From the NCBI GenBank assembly GCA_017936665.1, contig JAGBFB010000021.1:1-64000 (forward strand): a DNA stretch of 64,000 nucleotides. Direction: 5' to 3'. Source of the DNA: Spirochaetaceae bacterium (lineage in GTDB: Bacteria > Spirochaetota > Spirochaetia > Treponematales > Treponemataceae). Positions 25,353 to 35,091 of this stretch are shown here, one piece after another. Below the pieces are notes generated by a model, which was not told the origin of the DNA, searched no databases, and saw only the letters and a list, made by a program, of their open reading frames with translations. Each line of letters opens with the position of its first letter. The first letter of the stretch is position 1. A program made the position numbers and the translations under genes.

Positions 25353-26090
25353 AACCTCGCCAATTTTTCCTTGGATTAAAAGTGTTGAATTTTTATCATA
25401 ATCTGTTGGACTCATATTTATAATAACAAGGTTTTTTCCTTTAAAGTACCTTACAAGACCAGATGCTGGATATACAACTAAGGATGTGCCTCCAATAATT
25501 AATGTATCTGCTTTAGAAATTGCTTTTATTGAATTATCGATTGTATTGTTGTCTAAGGATTCTTCATATAAAACAACATCTGGTTTTACAATGTGATTAC
25601 ATTTTGTACAATGAGGTATCCCTTCAGAATCAATTTTGTGTTGTTCTAGGATAAATGATGCGTCATAAAAACTGTTACAGTTTAGGCAAAAATTTCTATG
25701 TACGCTTCCGTGTAATTCAAAAACATTTTTACTTCCTGCTGCTTGATGTAATCCATCAATATTTTGTGTGATAATTGCAGAAAGTTTGCCTTTTTGTTCC
25801 AATTCGGCAAGTTTAAAATGTGCAGGATTAGGTTTTGCATCTAAGGCTATCATTTTTTGGCAATAAAATTTATAAAATTCACTACATTTGTGATTAAAAA
25901 AAGTTCTACTAACAATTTGTTCAGGTGGATATTTCCATTCTTGATTATACAATCCTGATGTACTTCTAAAATCGGGGATTCCACTTTCTGTTGAAACACC
26001 TGCTCCACCAAAAAAAACGATGGAATTACTATTATTTATAATATCTTGTAAAATCTGTATTTTTTTATCTATTGATTCCATTGTATACAT
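25329..26090 (-). CDS. cobB: NAD-dependent protein deacylase, sirtuin (CobB/SIR2)
   Basis: Sirtuins remove acyl groups from lysines using NAD. The protein has GGAGVSTESGIPDFRS at the N-terminus (NAD binding), TQNIDGLHQAAG, the catalytic His in ELHGSVH, a zinc site from two Cys pairs (CLNC and CTKC), and the GGTSLVVYPA strand. I start it at 26090, where AAGGGG precedes the ATG by 6 nt; an in-frame codon at 26117 would add nine residues without a ribosome site. It converges on malQ with a 24-bp overlap. Confidence 0.92.
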   Translation of the reverse strand: MYTMESIDKKIQILQDIINNSNSIVFFGGAGVSTESGIPDFRSTSGLYNQEWKYPPEQIVSRTFFNHKCSEFYKFYCQKMIALDAKPNPAHFKLAELEQKGKLSAIITQNIDGLHQAAGSKNVFELHGSVHRNFCLNCNSFYDASFILEQHKIDSEGIPHCTKCNHIVKPDVVLYEESLDNNTIDNSIKAISKADTLIIGGTSLVVYPASGLVRYFKGKNLVIINMSPTDYDKNSTLLIQGKIGEVLSRISVV

Positions 26091-26200
26091 TTTATCCCCT
26101 TGAATAACTAAAGTCAATTTAGTATTATAAAAAACATCAATTATCCATGATTTGTCAAAACGACTTATTCAAAAAAGATTTTGTCTAAAGGACGGAAAAT

Positions 26201-27061
26201 ATGTTTAAAATTCTTGAAAAAAAACAGTTGTCAGCAGACGTTTTTTATATGAAAGTAAACGCCCCTGAAATTGCACAAAACCGTAAAGCAGGACAATTTG
26301 TTCTTGTCCAAATAGATGTAGATTATGGTGAAAGAATTCCTCTTACAATTGCAGATGCAAATGCTGAAGAAGGTTGGCTTGTTTTAGTTTTCCAAGCTGT
26401 TGGTGCAACAACTCTTAAATTGTCTAGAAAAAATGTAGGCGATGAAATTGCAGCAATTCTTGGTCCTCTTGGAAATCCTACTCATATTGAAAAGAAAGGA
26501 ACAGTAGTGTGCGTAGGTGGTGGAATCGGTGTTGCTCCACTTCATCCAATTGTACAAGCTCATAAGGCAGCAGGAAATAAAGTTATCGTAATTATGGGTG
26601 CAAGAAACAAAGATTTAATCATTTTTGAAGATGAAATGAGAGCTTTAGCAGATGAACTTTATCTTATGACAGATGACGGTTCTGCTGGAGAAAAAGGTCT
26701 TGTTACTGAACCTCTAAAAAAACTTTGTGAAAGCCAAAAAATTGATGAAGTAGTTGCTATTGGACCTCCAATAATGATGAAATTCTGTGCAGCTACAACA
26801 GAACCATTTAAAGTGCCTACAACAGTTTCACTAAACACAATTATGATTGATGGAACTGGTATGTGTGGTGGTTGTCGTGTAACAATTGGTGGAAAAACTA
26901 AATTTGTTTGTGTTGATGGTCCTGAATTTGATGGACATCAAGTTGATTGGGCAAACATGATGATGCGTATGAAAGCATTTAAAGATAGAGAAGCTGAAGA
27001 TATGCATAAATGTAGAATGGAAGCACAAGCAGATTCACTTGCAAATGGAGGAAACAAATAA
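26201..27061 (+). CDS. nfnA: NfnA-like ferredoxin-NADP(+) oxidoreductase small subunit
   Basis: This 286-residue flavoprotein has a ferredoxin-reductase fold: an FAD site (ERIPLTIAD), an NAD(P) site (VVCVGGGIGVAPLHP) and C-terminal cysteines (GTGMCGGCRVT...KFVCVDGP) for a [2Fe-2S] cluster, as in PyrK and SudB. With the GltA-like gene that overlaps its stop (TAATG) it makes the NfnAB pair, which links NADH, NADPH and ferredoxin by electron bifurcation in anaerobes. The name rests on the pairing; a sulfide dehydrogenase or glutamate-synthase-like role cannot be excluded. Confidence 0.85.
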   Translation: MFKILEKKQLSADVFYMKVNAPEIAQNRKAGQFVLVQIDVDYGERIPLTIADANAEEGWLVLVFQAVGATTLKLSRKNVGDEIAAILGPLGNPTHIEKKGTVVCVGGGIGVAPLHPIVQAHKAAGNKVIVIMGARNKDLIIFEDEMRALADELYLMTDDGSAGEKGLVTEPLKKLCESQKIDEVVAIGPPIMMKFCAATTEPFKVPTTVSLNTIMIDGTGMCGGCRVTIGGKTKFVCVDGPEFDGHQVDWANMMMRMKAFKDREAEDMHKCRMEAQADSLANGGNK

Positions 27062-28560
27062 TGAGCGAATATATTAGTTCTGATGTTTTAGCTACAGAAG
27101 CAAAAAAATTATACGAAGAATTAAAAGCAAAAATAGATGATAATTCTTTAACTCCAAAAGAAAGAGGTGCAATTCCACAACAAGAAATGCCTACAGGTGA
27201 GCCAATGGAAAGGGCTCGTTCTATGGGCGAAGTTGCAACAGGATATACTGTTGAACAGGCAATTGTAGAAGCAAATAGATGTTTACAATGTAAAAATGCC
27301 CCTTGTGTAAATGGATGCCCTGTAAGCGTTCCAATTCCATCATTTATTGCAGAAGTTGCAAAAGGTGAATTCAAAAAAGCTGTTGATATTATTAAAACAA
27401 CAAACCTTTTACCTGCTATCTGTGGTCGTGTGTGTCCACAAGAAAAACAATGTCAAGGACAATGTACAGTTGGAAAAATGTACAAAAATGCAGAAAAAGC
27501 TGTTTCTATTGGTCGTCTTGAAAGATTTGTTGCAGATTACGAAAGAAATAATAATCTAGGAACATTGCCTCAAATAGCTTGTGAAACAGGAAAAAAAGTT
27601 GCAGTTATCGGTTCTGGTCCTGCTGGATTAACTGTTGCAGCTGATGTTCGTCGTGCAGGTCATGATGTTACTGTTTTTGAAGCATTCCACAAAGAAGGTG
27701 GTGTTATGGTTTACGGAATTCCTGAATTCCGTTTGCCAAAAGCTATCGTTGCTAATGAAGTTGAAAATCTTAAGAAAATGGGTGTAAAATTCCGTACAAA
27801 TTTCTTAGTTGGTCGTACTGGAACATTACATCAACTTTTACAAGAACAAGGATTTGATGCTGCTTTTATTGGAACAGGTGCTGGATTACCAAAATTCATG
27901 AACATTGAGGGCGAAAATTTAATTGGTGTTTTCAGTGCTAACGAATATTTAACTCGTGCAAATCTTATGAAAGCCTACGATACAGAAAAAGCAGATACAC
28001 CTCTTTATAAAGCTAACAAAGTTGTAGTTGTAGGTGGTGGAAATGTTGCAATGGATGCTGCTCGTATGGCTTATCGTTTAGGTGCAGAAAAATCTTCTGT
28101 TGTATACCGAAGAACACAAGCAGAAATGCCAGCTCGACGTGAAGAAGTTGCTCACGCCATGGAAGAAGGTGTTGAATTTAGATTCCTTGAAAATCCTGTA
28201 AAAATCCTTGGTGATGAAAACGGAAAAGTAATCGGAGTTGAAGTTCTTAGCTACGAATTAGGAGAACCAGATGCTTCAGGAAGAAGAAGTCCTGTGGCAA
28301 TTAAAGGAAGTGAACATGTTGTAGATTGTGATGCAGTAATTATTGCATTAGGAAATGGTTCAAATCCTTTGATGGAAAAAACAACTCCTGGTCTAGAAGC
28401 CGATGAAAAAGGTCATATAAAAGTTGATGAAAAGGCAGAAACATCTTTGCCACATGTATTTGCTGGTGGAGATATTGTTCTTGGAGCTGCAACTGTTATT
28501 TTGGCAATGGGCGAAGGAAGAAAAGCTGCTAAGAGCATTAACGAATATTTAGCAAAATAA
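27061..28560 (+). CDS. nfnB: NfnB-like / GltD-type NADPH-dependent oxidoreductase large subunit
   Basis: The 499-residue protein has an N-terminal cysteine-rich region (CLQCKNAPCVNGCPV and CGRVCPQEKQCQGQC) for two iron-sulfur clusters, an FAD site (VAVIGSGPAGLTVAAD, about residue 180) and an NADPH site (VVVVGGGNVAMDAARMA, about residue 320). This is the glutamate synthase small-chain family; paired with the preceding gene it fits NfnB. A terminator follows 24 bp after the stop. Annotation as homotetrameric glutamate synthase is the usual alternative. Confidence 0.87.
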   Translation: MSEYISSDVLATEAKKLYEELKAKIDDNSLTPKERGAIPQQEMPTGEPMERARSMGEVATGYTVEQAIVEANRCLQCKNAPCVNGCPVSVPIPSFIAEVAKGEFKKAVDIIKTTNLLPAICGRVCPQEKQCQGQCTVGKMYKNAEKAVSIGRLERFVADYERNNNLGTLPQIACETGKKVAVIGSGPAGLTVAADVRRAGHDVTVFEAFHKEGGVMVYGIPEFRLPKAIVANEVENLKKMGVKFRTNFLVGRTGTLHQLLQEQGFDAAFIGTGAGLPKFMNIEGENLIGVFSANEYLTRANLMKAYDTEKADTPLYKANKVVVVGGGNVAMDAARMAYRLGAEKSSVVYRRTQAEMPARREEVAHAMEEGVEFRFLENPVKILGDENGKVIGVEVLSYELGEPDASGRRSPVAIKGSEHVVDCDAVIIALGNGSNPLMEKTTPGLEADEKGHIKVDEKAETSLPHVFAGGDIVLGAATVILAMGEGRKAAKSINEYLAK

Positions 28561-28583
28561 ATTTATTTGTGATATAACTTAAG

Positions 28584-28632
28584 AGCCTAAGTTGAGATTT
28601 GAAAAAAAATTTTAACTTAGGCTATTTTTTTT
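28584..28632. terminator. Terminator after nfnB, also at the end of the convergent gene
   Basis: The arms are AGCCTAAGTT/AACTTAGGCT followed by a T run. The right arm overlaps the stop of the convergent gene at 28622. Confidence 0.85.
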
Positions 28633-31141
28633 CTAAATCAAAGCTAATCAATTGAGAATTAATCAAATTAAATGATAGAATAGCAATATCAATTATATCT
28701 TGAGTTAAAGTTTGATTTTTTTCTAAATAAATAATAATTGAATTTGTAAATCCTTTATAAGTAATTTCTTTATAAAAAAGATGTTCATTTTCATCATATA
28801 AAAATTTTTTATTGTTTTGTTTATATGCCGAACTTAAATTAGAAATTACAGTAGAATCAATAATTCTAATATCATTTTTCATATCAAAAGTAATTGGAGA
28901 GTAAACTCCATCTTTCTTTTGACATAAGATTACTGCATCGAGATTTAATTTATTACATAATTCACAAGATGCAACCATTGCGTATTCATTTTTTGATTTA
29001 CATCTATACTGCAATTCTGATAAAGCGTCGATAAAATTCAAATCTTGCTGATGTTTTGCTATCTGATTTTTTAATTTTACTTTTATTGCAAGTTCTTCAA
29101 GATAATCTACACTTACAGTTAATGGAGCAAAATGAGCTGTGTAATTTGCAAATTCTTCGATTTCAAGAGATGATACTATATTAGTATAGTAGTTCAATTG
29201 ATGTGCATAGGCGAAATCAATTCCTTTTTTCCAATATTTTTTTGATTCTTGTTCAAATTGAAATTTGTGTAAGAAAATTGCAAATTCTAAATTTATAAAA
29301 ACGTAAAGATGACTTTGTTCAGAACAATAAGTATCAATAAAATTCATTGCTTGATGGTAAAAATTAAAGGCATTTTCTATATTATTTTCCGTTATTGCTA
29401 ACATTGCTTGTAATAAAAATTGTAAAGGTTTTGTGTTGTAAGTAATAAATTCATCTTTTTTGCTGTTTATTGCATAAAGACCTAATTTTGCTTGAGTATA
29501 AAGTCCATTGATACAATCAATTAAAGATTTAAAAATTGTAATGTCATTTTTTGAAACAAAAACAAATTCATCAACTCCATAGATATTCATGAGTTTTAAT
29601 GCTTTGTTAAAAAGAAGATAAGAATTATCAAATTTTCTAACAAAAAACAAAATTTTTGCTAAGTTTGTTAATGTAATAACAATTTCAGAGTAATTTCTTA
29701 TGTCATGAATTCTAGTTAAAAAACTATTTATAATATCGTAGGCGTTTAAATAATCAGCATCTAATAAATATTCATAAGAAAGACCATTTCGGATTTTTAT
29801 CATGGCAACAGAATTTCCGATTTTATTTCTTATTGCATTACATCTTCTGTACCAATTAAATGCTTCTTTTTTGTTACCAAGTTTTGATAAAATAATTCCT
29901 TTCCAGTGGCAAGCAGTAGAAAGTCCAAATTGATTTCCGATTTTTTCTGCTAAACTTTTTGATTCTTCAATGTAATCTAAAAGTTTTCTTAAAAAATCAT
30001 TTGATTGTAAATAAAACCATGGAGTACAAAGAATTGTGTAAATTGCATTATTATTAAAATTATTTTTTCTTAACAAGTCTATTACTGCAAAATACTTTCC
30101 TGTTTGCATTGTATCAGTTAATTTTTCAGAATTCATATATTCTAGCATATTTGCAAGAACGAAGAATTTTGAAGAAGTATTTTCTGCTGTTAGTTGTAGT
30201 AAATTATTTGCATATTTTAATGCAGTGGAAAATTGGCTTTGTTGATTCAAAATTAAAGACAAAAAACAAATTGCGTATTTGTATGTATCATCAAGAAGAT
30301 GGGTGTCAATTACAAATAACAAATTCTTAGTTGCACTATCATAATCACGAGATAAAATATTTATCATTGCAATTTCAAAATGTAGATTTGCAAGTTCTTG
30401 TTTTGTAAAGTTTATATCATGTTGATGACTTTGAATAAATGAAATTAAATCATTACCTTGCCCAAGAGAAAATAGACATCTCATATTATGCAAAGTGGTG
30501 TAAATTTCATCATAATTTGTGATGTCCCAAGATTTTGCTGCTGGCAAAGTGATTGTTTCTTCTGTTTCGGCAGCAATAATTTCGTAAAAATTATGAAAAA
30601 TTGATATTTCTGAATAAAATAAATCTTCAACTTCTTTATTTTGTACCTGAGAAATATTATAACAAAGAATTAATTTTCCATTAAATTTGTCTTCATCAAG
30701 TTTTTTAACAATTTGAATTGATTCTTCTGAAAGTAATTGAGCATTTAAAATCACAATATTTTTTGTTGAATTACAAATCAAATTGGAAAAAGTTTCGATA
30801 ATTCTTTGGTTTTCATATTCAATTTCTTCAAGAACGATTATATCGTCTCGCTCTTTACAAAATTTGTTATCAAAATACGAAAGGATTGTTTCTTGTTGCA
30901 AAGAGTAGGAATGTTTTTTAATTAATTCTTCTGATGTGTTTAGTTTTTCAATTAGATATGGAAATGGAGATAAAGGAATTTTTTTGAAATCAAAATCATC
31001 TAAGTTTACAGTAATAAAATCTTCTGGAATAATATTTTCAATATATGATATCAATATTTGATTCAAAGAAAGATATAAAAATGGTTCTTGAGAAGATAAA
31101 AATTCACTTAAAATAGACGATAAAAGATTTCTACTTTCCAT
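28622..31141 (-). CDS. Large TPR-like protein with possible GAF-type C-terminus, function unknown
   Basis: I do not recognise this 839-residue protein as a named family. The N-terminal 200 residues alternate like a P-loop domain of STAND regulators but show no Walker A motif. The middle (about 210-640) is a run of helical pairs typical of TPR repeats. The last 170 residues resemble a GAF sensor fold (YAMVASCELCNKLNLDAVILC...SPITFDMKN). No signal peptide, membrane segment or output domain is seen. It may be a scaffold derived from a STAND-type regulator. A -10 TATAAT lies 9 nt before the ATG, so the leader is very short or absent. Confidence 0.6.
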   Translation of the reverse strand: MESRNLLSSILSEFLSSQEPFLYLSLNQILISYIENIIPEDFITVNLDDFDFKKIPLSPFPYLIEKLNTSEELIKKHSYSLQQETILSYFDNKFCKERDDIIVLEEIEYENQRIIETFSNLICNSTKNIVILNAQLLSEESIQIVKKLDEDKFNGKLILCYNISQVQNKEVEDLFYSEISIFHNFYEIIAAETEETITLPAAKSWDITNYDEIYTTLHNMRCLFSLGQGNDLISFIQSHQHDINFTKQELANLHFEIAMINILSRDYDSATKNLLFVIDTHLLDDTYKYAICFLSLILNQQSQFSTALKYANNLLQLTAENTSSKFFVLANMLEYMNSEKLTDTMQTGKYFAVIDLLRKNNFNNNAIYTILCTPWFYLQSNDFLRKLLDYIEESKSLAEKIGNQFGLSTACHWKGIILSKLGNKKEAFNWYRRCNAIRNKIGNSVAMIKIRNGLSYEYLLDADYLNAYDIINSFLTRIHDIRNYSEIVITLTNLAKILFFVRKFDNSYLLFNKALKLMNIYGVDEFVFVSKNDITIFKSLIDCINGLYTQAKLGLYAINSKKDEFITYNTKPLQFLLQAMLAITENNIENAFNFYHQAMNFIDTYCSEQSHLYVFINLEFAIFLHKFQFEQESKKYWKKGIDFAYAHQLNYYTNIVSSLEIEEFANYTAHFAPLTVSVDYLEELAIKVKLKNQIAKHQQDLNFIDALSELQYRCKSKNEYAMVASCELCNKLNLDAVILCQKKDGVYSPITFDMKNDIRIIDSTVISNLSSAYKQNNKKFLYDENEHLFYKEITYKGFTNSIIIYLEKNQTLTQDIIDIAILSFNLINSQLISFDLEKK

Positions 31142-31193
31142 AACATATATATTATAACAAAAAATTATGAAATCGCAAGGAAATTTATGTGTT

Positions 31194-32972
31194 TTAGTTA
31201 AAAATCATCTTACCTTTAAATTCTTCTATTTTAGAATATCCTTTTCTTGCCATCCAAGCAGAAATTCCATTGATAATTTCTTTGATACAATTTGGATTTG
31301 CAAAAATTGAAGTTCCAATTTGAATTGCATCTGCTCCAGCAAGGATAAACTCAACTGCATCTTGCCAAGTAGAAATTCCGCCAAGCCCAATAACTGGAAC
31401 TTGTTGTTCTTTTGGTAAAGTTTTTATTGCATAACAAATGTCATAAACCATTCTAAGTGCTATTGGTTTTATAGCTGGACCTGCAAGACCTGCTTTAATG
31501 TTGTCAAAAATAAATTGTTCTTTCTCAATATCAATAGCCATTGCCTGAAATGTATTTACCAAACTTATTGCGTTTGCTCCAGCTTTTATTACTGAAAAAG
31601 CGATTGCTTTTAAATCAGGTGCATTAGGTGAAAGTTTTACAATTAAAGGTTTTGATGTTGCTTTTCTAACTGCATTTGTAACTTCAAAAGCCGCTTGAGG
31701 ATCTAATCCAAAAGCCATTCCTCCTGCCTTTACATTTGGACAAGAAATATTTAATTCTATCATTGGAACTTCGGTTTTGTCTAAAAGTTTTGCACCTTCT
31801 ACATAAGTTTCTATTGAAGAACCAGATAAATTTGCAATGGCTACTGGTTTTAATTCCATCATTGTTGGTAATTTTTTTTCGATAAATACTTTTATTCCAG
31901 GATTTTCTAGTCCTATAGAATTTATCAATCCAGATGGAGTTTCTTGTAGTCGGATTCCAGTATTTCCAGGTTTTGGTTCTAAAGTTAATCCTTTAGAGCA
32001 AATTCCACCTAAAAGATTTACATCAATTACATCTTGAAATTCTGTTCCAAAACCAAAGGTTCCAGAAGCAGCAATTACAGGATTTTCAAATTTAACTCCA
32101 GAAATATTAACTGATAAATCAGGATTATCTACTTTTTCTTTTCTTTCCATAGGTTTTTTTTCAGAAAAGATAAGTTTGCTTCCTTCAAAAACTGGACCAT
32201 CTTTACAACAGCGTTTATTTCCTTCTGTAGTTGTAATTGTACATCCTAAACAGGCTCCAAGACCACATGCCATTCTTTGTTCCATACTTAAATAGCAAGT
32301 AATTCCTGCTTCTAAGCATACTTTTTGCACATATTTAAGCATAGGTTCAGGTCCACAGGCGTAAACTACAGAATAATTTTTTTGCTTTATATCATCTGCG
32401 GTAAAAACTGACGGTAACATTCCTTTTATTCCTTCTGTTCCGTCATCTGTAGTGATAACTAAATTTTTTGCTTTAACATTTTCTAATCCGTATGAAAATG
32501 ATTTGAAACAAGCGTAAAAATCGTAAGTGTGAGGTTTTAAGTTTGTAGAAAAACCTGCAACAGGAGCAACTCCAATTCCTCCTCCGATTATTGCAATTTT
32601 AACTTCATCTGCATTTTGTAAATCTTCTTGAGGAAGTGGGAAAGTATTTCCTAAAGGTCCTGTCATTTCTACAGAATCATCAATTTTTAAATTGCAAAGT
32701 TCTTTTGTACCTTGCCCTTTTAGTAAAATTAAAAATTCAACAAAAACAAAATTATCTTGGGTTTTGCAAGAATAAACACTGATTGGTCGCGCAAGCAAAA
32801 CTTTTGAAATAGAACTTCTGAGCATATAAAACTGACCACTTTGTGGCACTGATTGATTTTTATGAACAAGTTCAGTTTTTAAGATAAGGTGAAAAATTCC
32901 TGATTTTACCTCGTTTAATGAAATTACTTTTCCTACAGAAATTCCTGCTTTTGTTGAATTTTCTTTACACAC
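31194..32972 (-). CDS. pyrD: Fused PyrK-PyrD: dihydroorotate dehydrogenase B, electron-transfer and catalytic subunits in one chain
   Basis: The N-terminal 270 residues are PyrK-like: FAD site (ARPISVYSCK), NAD site (IAIIGGGIGVAPVAGF) and a cysteine cluster ACGLGACLGC plus RCCKDGP for [2Fe-2S]. The rest is class 1B dihydroorotate dehydrogenase: NPVIAASGTFGFG, the FMN site, ELNISCPNVKAGG with the catalytic Cys, and GLGGISTWQDAVEFILAGA. Normally these are separate proteins. I start it at GTG 32972, with AGGA 7 nt before; an in-frame TTG at 32993 lies further inside pyrF. It overlaps the end of pyrF, forming a pyrF-pyrKD operon. Confidence 0.93.
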   Translation of the reverse strand: MCKENSTKAGISVGKVISLNEVKSGIFHLILKTELVHKNQSVPQSGQFYMLRSSISKVLLARPISVYSCKTQDNFVFVEFLILLKGQGTKELCNLKIDDSVEMTGPLGNTFPLPQEDLQNADEVKIAIIGGGIGVAPVAGFSTNLKPHTYDFYACFKSFSYGLENVKAKNLVITTDDGTEGIKGMLPSVFTADDIKQKNYSVVYACGPEPMLKYVQKVCLEAGITCYLSMEQRMACGLGACLGCTITTTEGNKRCCKDGPVFEGSKLIFSEKKPMERKEKVDNPDLSVNISGVKFENPVIAASGTFGFGTEFQDVIDVNLLGGICSKGLTLEPKPGNTGIRLQETPSGLINSIGLENPGIKVFIEKKLPTMMELKPVAIANLSGSSIETYVEGAKLLDKTEVPMIELNISCPNVKAGGMAFGLDPQAAFEVTNAVRKATSKPLIVKLSPNAPDLKAIAFSVIKAGANAISLVNTFQAMAIDIEKEQFIFDNIKAGLAGPAIKPIALRMVYDICYAIKTLPKEQQVPVIGLGGISTWQDAVEFILAGADAIQIGTSIFANPNCIKEIINGISAWMARKGYSKIEEFKGKMIFN

Positions 32973-33918
32973 TGTATTTTCCTGCCATTTCAATTAATTC
33001 TGTTTTTGAGTCTAAAGCAACTTTTTCTGCTGCTAGAACTATATCATCTAATGTTAAAATTCCAGCTTCTTGTTTTTCAGTTAAGGCTGATGATTTTTTC
33101 CATGCACATAGAACGCCTCTTGAAGAGTTTACTGTTCCTCCTGCTTTGCCTAGTAAAGTTCCAGCGATTTTTGCTTTTCCGCCTTGAGCTCCATAACCAG
33201 GAATTAAGAAGAAAATATTTGGATACATATTTCTAATATTGATTGCCTCTTGTTCTTCAGTACAACCTACAACAGCACCTACAGGTGAACAAATTTCGTT
33301 TTCATCATATCCGTAATTTTGAGCAAAGAATTTTTGTAATTCAACAAGATGATTTCCAACTCTATCTAAAACATGATTTCCATCTTGTAAAATTTGATTT
33401 TCAATATCTTGCATTCCAGGATTTGAAGTTCTAAGTAGCACAAAAATTGATTTTTCTTTTGCAAAATCAGAAGTTCCTGTTTTTTTGCAATATTCGGTAA
33501 AAGATTGTAATGTATCAAAACCCATGTATGGATTTACTGTGATAATATCAGTTTCAAAATCTCCAGAAAAGTGTGCTTTTGCGTAGGCACTTGCTGTATC
33601 TGCAATATCACCTCGTTTAATATCTGAAATTACTGGAATATTTTTTTCTCGTAGAAGTTTTAGAGTTTCAACATAAGTTTGTAATCCTTCAAGTCCCATT
33701 GCTTCATAATATGCAATTTGAACTTTGAAACAACCACTATGTTTTGCACAAGCGTTTATCAATTCAGTATTGTAAGCTAAAACAGCTTTTGCTGGACTAG
33801 CAAATTTTTTTAATACTTCAGGTGGTAAATAATTAGGTGAAGTATCCAATCCCACACATAGTGGACCATTTTCTTTACAAGCCATTTGTAGGCGATTCAT
33901 TTGATGTAAAAAGTTCAT
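32965..33918 (-). CDS. pyrF: Orotidine 5'-phosphate decarboxylase, type 2
   Basis: This enzyme makes UMP. The product shows LCVGLDTSP, the catalytic VISDIKRGDIADTA (Asp-Lys-Asp) and a C-terminal LIPGYGAQGG phosphate site, all typical of the longer type 2 family. I start at ATG 33918; it aligns with family N-termini (MNFLHQMNRL) and lies exactly 6 nt after a -10 box, so the message should be leaderless. An upstream TTG at 33936 would lie inside the promoter. The fused pyrKD gene follows with overlap. Confidence 0.93.
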   Translation of the reverse strand: MNFLHQMNRLQMACKENGPLCVGLDTSPNYLPPEVLKKFASPAKAVLAYNTELINACAKHSGCFKVQIAYYEAMGLEGLQTYVETLKLLREKNIPVISDIKRGDIADTASAYAKAHFSGDFETDIITVNPYMGFDTLQSFTEYCKKTGTSDFAKEKSIFVLLRTSNPGMQDIENQILQDGNHVLDRVGNHLVELQKFFAQNYGYDENEICSPVGAVVGCTEEQEAINIRNMYPNIFFLIPGYGAQGGKAKIAGTLLGKAGGTVNSSRGVLCAWKKSSALTEKQEAGILTLDDIVLAAEKVALDSKTELIEMAGKYSV

Positions 33919-33981
33919 GATTAGAGTATATAACAAAACAAATTAAGTTGACAAGGCAAAAAAATAATGTATTCTATATAT
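33919..33981. promoter_or_regulatory. Divergent leaderless promoters of pyrF and the lipid kinase gene sharing one -35 element
   Basis: TTGACAA at 33948-33954 serves both ways. To the right TTGACA, 16 bp, TATTCT (33970-33975) and 6 nt to ATG 33982. To the left TTGTCA, 18 bp, TATACT (33925-33930) and 6 nt to ATG 33918. The shared -35 means polymerase can occupy only one direction at a time. Confidence 0.7.
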
Positions 33982-35091
33982 ATGGCACAAATTTTAGATT
34001 CTTCAATGTTAAAATATTATTTAGAACCAATAATTTCATCTTGTAACTTATGGAAAGATAAAAATCTTTTTGTTTTTATGATAGCAAACCCTGTTTCTGG
34101 TGGTTTTACTAGAAAAAAAATTGCTAAAAAAAATAAAAGTATTCTTGAAAGTGCAAGTAATGTGGCAAAAGAAACAAGCGTTGTTGTAAAATCCGTAGAA
34201 TTTACTCTTTTTGAAACAGAATATGCTGGTCACGGAGATGAATTTGTAAATACAATTTTTGATTTTTATAAAGATAACTGTGTTGGAAATACTGAAAATA
34301 AAATTTTAATAATAACAGCTGGTGGTGACGGAACTAGCCACGAAGTTCAAAGTGCTTTAATTAAATTAATAAATGAATCTGAAGAAAATAAAAAAAATAT
34401 AGCAAAGGATTTTTGCGTTTTTAGGCTTCCTTTTGGAACAGGAAATGATGGTTCAGATGGAAGAAATCTTGAAGAAAGTTTGTTGCGACTAAATTTTCCT
34501 GCTCACATAGAATTACAAAAGGCTGTAAAAGTTTCTTGTCAGGGCATAAATAGCAAAAAGGATAGTTGGTTTGCATTTAACATTGCAAGTATTGGAATTG
34601 ACGCATTTATTACACATATGACTAACAAAATGAAGTCAAAATTGCCTGGGGATTTTTACAAACTTTGGGTAGATTTAGCCTGTGTATTTTATACTTGGTT
34701 TTACAAAAAAGTACCCGCTTTTATGGAACTTTTTAAAGAAAATAATTCTATTGCAACTTATGATAACAAAATTGAATTTGCCTTGTTAGGAAGTTCTGGA
34801 CATCGCACTTATGGAAGTAATCATTTAATTTTGCCCACTGATGAAAATTGTTGCATTACGGAATCTGTGAGTTTGATAAAAAAATTGATAATAAAACATC
34901 ATTTTAATGATGGAACTCACTACGGAAAGCCTTATTCTGTGTTTTATGATGCTGACAAGATAAAAATTGCTTACGATGAAAAAATTTTACTTCAACTTGA
35001 TGGGGAAAGTCATTTATTAACAAAGGATTCTTTTCCTATCGTTATGGAACTTACAGAGCCTTTAATTCCTGTGATTGTTTTAGATGATTAG
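33982..35091 (+). CDS. Diacylglycerol/sphingosine kinase-like lipid kinase
   Basis: The product has the lipid-kinase catalytic signature: ANPVSGGFTRKK near the N-terminus, ITAGGDGTSHEV (ATP site GGDGT) and FRLPFGTGND. The C-terminal beta domain ends with a LLQLDGE motif. At about 369 residues it is longer than bacterial DgkB or YegS because of an insert around FYTWFYKKVPAFM. I start at ATG 33982, 6 nt after a -10 box; the ATG at 33967 would lie within that promoter. The stop overlaps the convergent recR stop by 4 bp. Confidence 0.8.
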   Translation: MAQILDSSMLKYYLEPIISSCNLWKDKNLFVFMIANPVSGGFTRKKIAKKNKSILESASNVAKETSVVVKSVEFTLFETEYAGHGDEFVNTIFDFYKDNCVGNTENKILIITAGGDGTSHEVQSALIKLINESEENKKNIAKDFCVFRLPFGTGNDGSDGRNLEESLLRLNFPAHIELQKAVKVSCQGINSKKDSWFAFNIASIGIDAFITHMTNKMKSKLPGDFYKLWVDLACVFYTWFYKKVPAFMELFKENNSIATYDNKIEFALLGSSGHRTYGSNHLILPTDENCCITESVSLIKKLIIKHHFNDGTHYGKPYSVFYDADKIKIAYDEKILLQLDGESHLLTKDSFPIVMELTEPLIPVIVLDD

